The notes below the pieces were generated by a model. It searched no databases. It had not been told where the DNA came from and was given only the letters and a program-made list of their open reading frames with translations. From positions 2,046,001 through 2,110,000 of the forward strand of contig NZ_CP027194.1 in the NCBI RefSeq assembly GCF_002970935.1: a DNA stretch of 64,000 bases. The letters run 5' to 3'. Shown here piece by piece: positions 58,097-64,000 of this stretch. The stretch's first letter is position 1; every line of letters begins with the position of its first letter. The stretch is from Lactobacillus sp. CBA3606 (GTDB taxonomy: Bacteria > Bacillota > Bacilli > Lactobacillales > Lactobacillaceae). Made by a program: the position numbers and the translations under genes.

Positions 58097-59428
58097 TTAA
58101 GCTAAGGCGCCCATTGGATCCCAAGGGGCCAAAACAGTTGGTTCTTCAGCTTGTGCCGCTTTCAAATCAGCCGTTAAGAATTGTTTGTTAACGACGACTT
58201 GGTAGCAATATTCATCGAGCCAAGCATCGCTCATAACGAAGAAGCCCTTGGTCCCAACTTTATCGCCCCAGCTATTTTCAACCTTCCATTTGGTTGGTTG
58301 ACCATTCACTAGGTCGACACCGGTAATGACCATGGCATGAGTCATTAAGCTTTCACCATAATCGAGCCGTTCAGCTTTTGACATGGCTAAATCGACGTCG
58401 AATAATTCATCTTTACGATAAACATCGGTTGCCATAATGCCTTTTTGCCGGTCAGAAGATTGACCAACATCACAACCGAACCAGACACTTTGTCCAGCTT
58501 GTAATTGCTTGATTGCTAATTGCTTGAAGTCAGCCATTGAAACGTTCAAATGCTTAACCGCACGTCCGCCTAAGACATTCCCTAACATTTCGATAGTGTA
58601 GGTGTGGTTGTATGGCTTGTCGTCAGTTGGGGCATTGATGATTGAAACGTAATCATCTAAGTTCCAGCCAATGTATTTTTTGAAGAAGCTTTGAGGTGTT
58701 AGCCCTTGATCAATGTGATAGTTTTTATCATCATCGCGGTATTCCCAGTCAAACTCAGTCACGGGTTCGCCAAAGGCAATCGCTAGCATCCGATAAACTT
58801 CGTTCAACATCTTTTCCTTACGATCTTGGATCGCAGTCGCACTTGTTTTAGCAGCGACTAATTCGCGCAATTCAACGGCATCTTTACGGAGCTTTAAGTT
58901 AAGGGTGCTATTGATTTCAGCGGATTTAGAACTGTTATAAGTTTCAGGCATGACACTCTTAGGCACGATACCGTACTTTTGAATAATGGCAACTAACATG
59001 TCCCATTGCCCACCATCTTGTTGTGGTGTCGTCATTAACCAAGCAACTTTACGGCTACTAGTTGGTTCAGTGGCGGTCGCTAAGACATTTTCATAGAAGT
59101 AGTTGGCTTTTTCGAATTTGTCCCAGAAGAAGGTATAGTTTTGCGATAATTCAAAATCCTTTAATTTGAATTGGTCAGCCAAGGCGTGGCGCATCGTATT
59201 CAATGCGGCAAACATCCAGCAACGCCCACTTTGTTTTTGGTTGGCAACGCTCCCGGTATCCAAATCAATTGAGAAGACGGGGGTCGTTTGACTCATGGCT
59301 TGAATATCTTGGCTACTAGCCAAAATCCCATTCTTAGTGACACTACGTTCGATGACTTTGGCATCGGCTCGTTGATCTAAATCGGCTTGAAAATTAGCGA
59401 TTTGATCCATACTAATTGCTTTACTCAA
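58097..59428 (-). CDS. pepC: Aminopeptidase C (bleomycin-hydrolase family)
   Basis: A papain-like cysteine aminopeptidase (C1B) that trims peptides in the cytoplasm; typical of lactic acid bacteria. The 443-residue protein has catalytic Cys70 in NQKQSGRCWMFAALN, His in ESLMTHAMVITGVD (~362) and Asn in KWKVENSWGDK (~383). The C-terminus ends ...WDPMGALA, the tail that gates the active site in this family. The TTG start lies nine bases after AAAGGAG. No signal peptide. Confidence 0.95.
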   Translation of the reverse strand: MSKAISMDQIANFQADLDQRADAKVIERSVTKNGILASSQDIQAMSQTTPVFSIDLDTGSVANQKQSGRCWMFAALNTMRHALADQFKLKDFELSQNYTFFWDKFEKANYFYENVLATATEPTSSRKVAWLMTTPQQDGGQWDMLVAIIQKYGIVPKSVMPETYNSSKSAEINSTLNLKLRKDAVELRELVAAKTSATAIQDRKEKMLNEVYRMLAIAFGEPVTEFDWEYRDDDKNYHIDQGLTPQSFFKKYIGWNLDDYVSIINAPTDDKPYNHTYTIEMLGNVLGGRAVKHLNVSMADFKQLAIKQLQAGQSVWFGCDVGQSSDRQKGIMATDVYRKDELFDVDLAMSKAERLDYGESLMTHAMVITGVDLVNGQPTKWKVENSWGDKVGTKGFFVMSDAWLDEYCYQVVVNKQFLTADLKAAQAEEPTVLAPWDPMGALA

Positions 59429-59504
59429 AAAATCACGCTCCTTTAATCTGTTTCTAATTGTAGCGGTTTAATGGCTCACCGGCAAGTGATTCGGTCAGTA
59501 AAAA

Positions 59505-60188
59505 TTAAGGCCGGACGTTAATGACTTCCGGACCAGCGGCATGGCCGACAATGACGGTATTGACCATGTCTAGAAACAGCCCATGTTCAACCACACCTAC
59601 CATGTGGATTAAGTCATCGGCGAGTGCGTGAGGGTCTGTAATCGGGTCGATTTGTAAGTCAATGAGATAATTATTAGAATCGGTGCGAACAAATTCACCA
59701 TTAACTTTACGGAAAACAGGATGATAGCCGCGTGCTGCCATTTTTTCGAAGACGTGTTGACTGCCATAAGGGATAACTTCAACGGGTAACCCAAAGGCGC
59801 CCAATTGGTCGACTAATTTGCTTTCGTCAACGATCCACATGACTTTGTCGGAATTAATGGCCACAATTTTTTCAAATAATAGTGCGGCGCCGCCACCTTT
59901 GATACCTTGATAAGTCGTAGAAATTTCGTCTGCGCCATCAATCGTGAGGTCGAGGTGATCGACTTCATCCACGGATTTCATCGGAATGCCTAAGCTTTTG
60001 GCTTGTTCTGCCGTGCGGTTAGAGGTTGAGACGCCAACAATGTTGAGATGTTCGGCTTTAATACGAGCACCAAGGGCATCAACCATGAATTTAACGGTTG
60101 AACCGGTGCCTAAGCCCACTTGCATGCCATCTTGAACGGCAGCTGCGGCTTTTCGACCGACGAGTTGTTTCAATTGATCTTGTGTCAT
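59505..60188 (-). CDS. rpiA: Ribose-5-phosphate isomerase A
   Basis: Interconverts ribose-5-P and ribulose-5-P in the pentose phosphate pathway. The 227-residue length is standard. Motifs: [17 protein letters not shown] (~28), GVSTSNRT (~55), [10 protein letters not shown] (~86), [15 protein letters not shown] (~100) and [10 protein letters not shown] (~124). ATG 60188 is eight bases after AAAGGAG; the frame stays open to 60215 but that lies before the ribosome site. The small acetyltransferase gene lies 49 bases upstream in the same direction. Confidence 0.95.
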   Translation of the reverse strand: MTQDQLKQLVGRKAAAAVQDGMQVGLGTGSTVKFMVDALGARIKAEHLNIVGVSTSNRTAEQAKSLGIPMKSVDEVDHLDLTIDGADEISTTYQGIKGGGAALLFEKIVAINSDKVMWIVDESKLVDQLGAFGLPVEVIPYGSQHVFEKMAARGYHPVFRKVNGEFVRTDSNNYLIDLQIDPITDPHALADDLIHMVGVVEHGLFLDMVNTVIVGHAAGPEVINVRP

Positions 60189-60236
60189 TTGCGGGACTCC
60201 TTTGTATAAAATCACTGATTTTTAAAATGCGGTAAG

Positions 60237-60518
60237 TTAGGGTTGAACTAAACAGTCGGCGTATTCAGGATGTCGGTCGAAGAAGGCTTTGGCATATGGA
60301 CATAATGGCTGCAGCTGTTTGTGTGACTCCCGAGCGGCGTCAATCACAGCTAAAGTCAGTTGAGCAGCGAGACCTTGATGACCAAAATCATCACGCACGA
60401 AAGTATGTTCAATGACCCAAGTTTGGTCTTGATTAATGGCAGGAAAAGTAATTTCGCCAGCGAGTTGTCCCTGCTGGTCGTTAAAGTAAAAACGATGTGG
60501 TTCACGGATGAATTCCAT
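60237..60518 (-). CDS. Small GNAT-fold N-acetyltransferase (COG2388 type)
   Basis: A 93-residue minimal GNAT with the pattern FYFNDQQGQLAGEITF, EHTFVRDDFGHQGLAAQLT (acetyl-CoA loop) and LCPYAKAFFDRHPEYADCL. This length and the C-terminal CPYAKAFF-xx-HPEY block are typical of the COG2388 family, whose substrates are unknown. ATG 60518 has AAGGTGGTG upstream. It probably shares a transcript with rpiA. Confidence 0.82.
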   Translation of the reverse strand: MEFIREPHRFYFNDQQGQLAGEITFPAINQDQTWVIEHTFVRDDFGHQGLAAQLTLAVIDAARESHKQLQPLCPYAKAFFDRHPEYADCLVQP

Positions 60519-60656
60519 TGCTATCACCACCTTGTAAAGGGTTTTATAACTTAAGGTAATTAAACCGATAAATGCCTGTTTTGTCAACGATACTCTGGCT
60601 GAAAGTATGGTAAAATGTGAACACTATCATTAATTACAGAAAGCAGGCGTTTTAAG

Positions 60657-61193
60657 ATGGCACGTGGATTTAAAATTGTTCAAAAATATGCAACCCAAGA
60701 CTTACGGTTGCCTTACCGCACCACAAAAAAAGCTGCTGGGTATGATTTTGAAGCCGCAGTTGATTTTAAGCTACCTTCAATTTGGAAACTAAACTTTATT
60801 AAAGTGCTTTGGCAGTTACGTCATGGTACCCCTAGTTCAACTGCCGACTTGGCTGCAGCGACTAAGACGCTAAAACCGTTTTTAGTGCCAACTGGGATCA
60901 AGGCTTACATGAATGATGACGAATACTTACTTTTAGCCAATCGGTCCAGTAATCCGTTAAAGCGCGGGCTGATTTTGCCAAACGGTATTGGTGTCATTGA
61001 TGCCGATTATTATGATAATCCGAATAATGAAGGCGAAATCTTTATTCAACTGATCAACTTCGGTATTCAAGATGTTCAGATAAAAAAGGGTGAACGGCTG
61101 GCACAGGGGATTTTCACGCCTTATTTAACGGCAACTGATGAGACAACGGTTCAGACAACGCGAACTGGTGGTTTTGGGTCGAGCGGTAAATAG
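60657..61193 (+). CDS. dut: dUTP diphosphatase with an internal insertion
   Basis: Hydrolyses dUTP to dUMP. All five trimeric dUTPase motifs are present: KKAAGYDFEAA (~24), LANRSSNPLKRGLI (~101), NGIGVIDADYYDNPNNEGEI (~117), IKKGERLAQGIF (~148) and the C-terminal P-loop-like RTGGFGSSGK (~169). The protein has 178 residues against ~150, mostly because of an insert of ~30 residues (PSIWKLNFIKVLWQLRHG and on) between motifs 1 and 2. Divergent from rpiA; in its own unit before radA. Confidence 0.9.
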   Translation: MARGFKIVQKYATQDLRLPYRTTKKAAGYDFEAAVDFKLPSIWKLNFIKVLWQLRHGTPSSTADLAAATKTLKPFLVPTGIKAYMNDDEYLLLANRSSNPLKRGLILPNGIGVIDADYYDNPNNEGEIFIQLINFGIQDVQIKKGERLAQGIFTPYLTATDETTVQTTRTGGFGSSGK

Positions 61194-61307
61194 CTAAAAA
61201 AGAGTTAAAACAAGGTAAATTGACGGTTTTCAGCGTTATTAATGGTAAAATAAAAGTTATCTGGGTTTAATCATTAGTTTAACGGTTGGATTGGAGGAAA
61301 CGAGTTA

Positions 61308-62684
61308 GTGGCAAAAGTTAAAACACAGTTTGTTTGTTCCAATTGTGGGTATTCCACGCCGCGGTATTTGGGGCGTTGCCCCAACTGTGGCGAATGGAAC
61401 ACGTTAGTTGAAGAACATGTTGATAAGCAACCTGATCGTAAGTCACGTGTGAGTTTTGCTGGAAAAACAGCTAAACCGCAACGACTAAAGGAAGTTTCAC
61501 TGACTAAGACCCCCCGAGTTAAGACCAAGTTAAATGAGTTTAACCGGGTCTTAGGTGGCGGGGTAGTTCCTGGCTCACTCGTCTTAATCGGGGGTGATCC
61601 GGGGATTGGTAAATCCACCTTGCTGTTACAAGTTTCAGGTCAGCTTGCCGATACTGGTGGCTCAGTGCTTTACGTTACGGGTGAAGAAAGTGCCTCACAA
61701 GTCAAGATGCGTGCGGATCGGTTAAAGGTTGAAAGCGAAGACTTTTACCTCTATCCCGAAACGGATATGGCTAATATTCGGGCGACTATTGAAGCAACTA
61801 ATCCGCAATATGTCATCATTGATTCCGTTCAGACCATGCAAGAACCTGATGTGCAATCAGCGATTGGGTCGGTTGCGCAGATTCGTGAAATCACGGCTGA
61901 ATTACTACAAATTGCGAAGACCAACGGCATTACTATTTTTATCGTTGGGCACGTGACTAAAGGTGGCGCCATTGCTGGGCCGAAGATTCTGGAACATATG
62001 GTGGATACCGTCTTGTACTTTGAAGGGGACTTACACCATACGTACCGGATTTTAAGGGCCGTTAAGAATCGGTTTGGGTCAACGAATGAGCTGGGGATTT
62101 TTGAGATGCGGACAGCGGGGTTATTTGAAGTCGCCAATCCTTCTGAAATCTTCTTAGAAGAACGCTTAAAGGATGCGACGGGTTCGGCAATTGTTGTTTC
62201 GATGGAAGGGACTCGGCCCATCTTGGTGGAAGTGCAAGCGTTAGTGACACCAACGGTTTTTGGTAATGCCAAGCGGACGGCCAGTGGGTTAGATCATAAT
62301 CGTGTTTCGTTGATTATGGCGGTCCTCGAAAAACGAGCGAGTTTGATGTTACAAAATCAAGATGCTTACCTCAAGGCGGCTGGTGGCGTAAAATTAGATG
62401 AACCAGCGATTGACTTAGCGATTGCCGTGAGCGTCGCTTCCAGTTATCGCGATCAGCAAACCCGTCCAAGTGATTGTTTTGTGGGTGAAGTGGGGCTAAC
62501 TGGGGAAATTCGCCGGGTTAATCGGATTGAACAACGGGTTGGTGAAGCCACCAAGTTAGGGTTCAAACGAATCTTTATTCCGAAGAATAATCTGCAAGGC
62601 TGGGATATTCCTAAAGGAATTGATGTGATTGGCGTTGCCACACTAAAAGAAGCGTTACAATTAGCATTACAACAGCCAAATTAA
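61308..62684 (+). CDS. radA: DNA repair protein RadA
   Basis: RecA-like helicase for branch migration in recombination repair. The 458-residue protein has an N-terminal zinc finger (C10, C13, C24, C27), Walker [13 protein letters not shown] (~95), the RadA-specific [15 protein letters not shown] (~252) and a Lon-like C-terminal domain (from ~290). GTG start with GGAGGA upstream. radA followed by the PIN-TRAM gene matches Bacillus radA-(disA)-yacL; disA is missing here. Confidence 0.95.
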   Translation: MAKVKTQFVCSNCGYSTPRYLGRCPNCGEWNTLVEEHVDKQPDRKSRVSFAGKTAKPQRLKEVSLTKTPRVKTKLNEFNRVLGGGVVPGSLVLIGGDPGIGKSTLLLQVSGQLADTGGSVLYVTGEESASQVKMRADRLKVESEDFYLYPETDMANIRATIEATNPQYVIIDSVQTMQEPDVQSAIGSVAQIREITAELLQIAKTNGITIFIVGHVTKGGAIAGPKILEHMVDTVLYFEGDLHHTYRILRAVKNRFGSTNELGIFEMRTAGLFEVANPSEIFLEERLKDATGSAIVVSMEGTRPILVEVQALVTPTVFGNAKRTASGLDHNRVSLIMAVLEKRASLMLQNQDAYLKAAGGVKLDEPAIDLAIAVSVASSYRDQQTRPSDCFVGEVGLTGEIRRVNRIEQRVGEATKLGFKRIFIPKNNLQGWDIPKGIDVIGVATLKEALQLALQQPN

Positions 62685-62704
62685 ATAACAAAGGGGCTGA
62701 CGCC

Positions 62705-63889
62705 ATGAAGAAGTTAACGGTACGACTCGTATTCGTGATAGTCGGTGGGACGTTAGGGTTAACTTACCTACCGTTTCTATGGGCCACGATTTGGTCGCAA
62801 CCAAATCCATTATTAAATAATCTTTTTACTAATTTTTTGCTCGGGGCACTATTTTTGTGGGTGTTGTCATTATTCTTAGCGAATGCAGCAGTCAAATTAG
62901 TGGACCGGGTCGAGAAAAACTTGTCCAAACAAAACCCGATGACCTTATTATTCGGGAGCGTTGGGTTCATTATTGGGTTACTGATCGCGGTTCTGATTTC
63001 GCAATTATTCAATCGTAGTCCATTATTCTTATTGAACACGGTCGTCCCAATAATTTTGATGCTGTTTTTTGGGTACATTGGGGCACGTGTTGGGACCACC
63101 CGAATTGATGAATGGCGGAAGGTCTTTAATTTCAAACGGCGTGAAAAAGAAACGTCACCTGAGATTACGGATGCGCAACCTGATCAAAATTATCATCATT
63201 ATAAAATTTTGGATACCAATATTTTAATTGATGGTCGGATTTATGATTTAGTGAAGACTGGCTTTCTGGAAGGAACGCTATTAGTGCCTAACTTTGTGTT
63301 GTACGAGTTACAATACATCGCGGATTCAGCGGATAGCATCAAACGAGTTCGTGGTCGGCGCGGCTTAGATATTTTGAATAAGCTACAAAGTGACCACATT
63401 ATTCCAGTTGAAATGTATAAGGGTGATTTTGAAGATATCCCTGAAGTTGACACTAAATTAATTCAGTTGGCTAAAAAAGTGAACGGGGTCATTGTGACTA
63501 ATGACTATAATCTCAACAAAGTCATTGAATTTCAAAATGTGCAGGTGCTTAATATCAACCAGCTTGCTAAATCCTTGAAACCACGGGTGATTCCGGGTGA
63601 AGAGATGACGGTCATGGTCGTTAAAAATGGTAGTGAACGGCAACAAGGGGTTGGCTATCTAGATGATGGGACCATGATTGTGGTCGAAGACGGTAAGTTC
63701 TACATCAATGAAAAGGTTGATGTGGTAGTTACGAGTGCCTTACAAACAGACGCTGGGCGGATGATTTTTGCCCGGTTGGCACATGCTAATCGTGGTATTT
63801 CAGCCAAGTCAGATAGTGATAAGGGGCATAGTAAGCCGTCTCATGAACGGTCGACGACTAATCAGCGGCATAAGTCGACGAAATCCTAG
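62705..63889 (+). CDS. PIN-TRAM domain membrane protein (YacL family)
   Basis: A 394-residue protein with four N-terminal membrane helices (~5-25, 38-58, 81-101, 109-130), a PIN ribonuclease-type domain (from ~168: ILDTNILIDGRIYDL, later VVTNDYNLNKV) with its acidic residues kept, and a TRAM RNA-binding domain (GEEMTVMVVKNGSERQQGVG, ~299). It ends in a basic tail. YacL-type proteins are conserved in Firmicutes and have an unclear role. It is 20 bases after radA, ATG with AAAGGGG upstream. Confidence 0.9.
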   Translation: MKKLTVRLVFVIVGGTLGLTYLPFLWATIWSQPNPLLNNLFTNFLLGALFLWVLSLFLANAAVKLVDRVEKNLSKQNPMTLLFGSVGFIIGLLIAVLISQLFNRSPLFLLNTVVPIILMLFFGYIGARVGTTRIDEWRKVFNFKRREKETSPEITDAQPDQNYHHYKILDTNILIDGRIYDLVKTGFLEGTLLVPNFVLYELQYIADSADSIKRVRGRRGLDILNKLQSDHIIPVEMYKGDFEDIPEVDTKLIQLAKKVNGVIVTNDYNLNKVIEFQNVQVLNINQLAKSLKPRVIPGEEMTVMVVKNGSERQQGVGYLDDGTMIVVEDGKFYINEKVDVVVTSALQTDAGRMIFARLAHANRGISAKSDSDKGHSKPSHERSTTNQRHKSTKS

Positions 63890-64000
63890 GCAAAACTTTA
63901 TTTTTAAGGATAAACATTGTAAACTAAACTAGTAGTCTGTTTATTGGAACCGTTCGTGGTTACTGATGAGCGCGCTTCGGCAATTTTGCCGGAAAATGAA
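63890..64000 (+). other. Leader region of the next gene (cut by the window end)
   Basis: No terminator and no start codon with ribosome site is visible. The neighbourhood order in Bacillus would place gltX next, but that cannot be confirmed here. Confidence 0.4.

Noticed and set aside
63890-64000. Possible T-box leader of an aminoacyl-tRNA synthetase gene
   Set aside because: No specifier stem or antiterminator T-box sequence is visible in the part included.

Overview
The window comes from a low-GC Gram-positive lactic acid bacterium, most likely a member of Lactiplantibacillus (L. plantarum group). Three things support this: the 16S sequence, a block syntenic with the Bacillus mfd to lysS region that runs straight into an rRNA operon, and lactobacillar families such as PepC, DtpT, ManO and a large LevR/ManR activator. 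The variable region of the 16S near 13860-13910 does not match L. plantarum sensu stricto as I remember it, so a sister species is more likely. There is no large mobile island; almost everything is core genome.

Region 1 (1-13170) is an information-processing and cell-division block: the end of mfd, a MurJ/SpoVB-type flippase, rqcP (S4), divIC, an S1-domain protein, tilS, hpt, ftsH, hslO, dusB and lysS. Region 2 (13225-19190) is a full rRNA operon (16S, tRNA-Ile, tRNA-Ala, 23S, 5S) with tandem promoters and RNase III processing stems, followed by tRNA-Asn and tRNA-Thr. Region 3 (19190-28820) carries a peptide transporter, a metallophosphoesterase, tRNA-Tyr and tRNA-Gln, proC, a nagA-nagR operon with a NagR-like operator inside its promoter, a TagA-type glycosyltransferase and the NAD salvage pair pncB-nadE.

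Region 4 (28820-37360) opens with a yybP-ykoY-type manganese riboswitch before a P2-type ATPase, so that pump is probably a Mn2+ exporter rather than the usual Ca2+ label. A helical orphan protein, tex-sprT, hom-thrB and a tRNA-Leu with the uncommon anticodon AAG follow. Just beyond the tRNA lie tandem repeats and the start of what looks like an IS30-type transposase. A divergent marR/membrane-protein pair and an aldo/keto reductase, preceded by a possible 12-codon Cys-rich leader peptide, fill 37.6-39.9 kb.

Region 5 (40080-47680) is the most notable regulatory unit. A mannose-class PTS operon (EIIAB, EIIC, EIID) has a near-perfect sigma-54 promoter, an upstream 24-bp perfect inverted repeat and a cre-like site. 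ManO/DUF956, the sigma-54 activator ManR and an orphan EIIA-EIIB pair follow, the last with its own sigma-54 promoter. Related TTGATACAC-type motifs recur at the EIIAB promoter, twice before manR and at the orphan EIIA promoter, which suggests one shared regulatory circuit.

Region 6 (47740-64000) has a compact fabH-accBCDA operon, an LCP cell-wall ligase, an auxin-efflux-type carrier, an EamA transporter, a phosphoglycerate mutase paralogue, a flavin disulfide reductase lacking the usual C-terminal His-Glu dyad, pepC, rpiA, a small GNAT, an unusual dUTPase, radA and a PIN-TRAM membrane protein. No CRISPR array, intact insertion sequence or intact prophage was seen.
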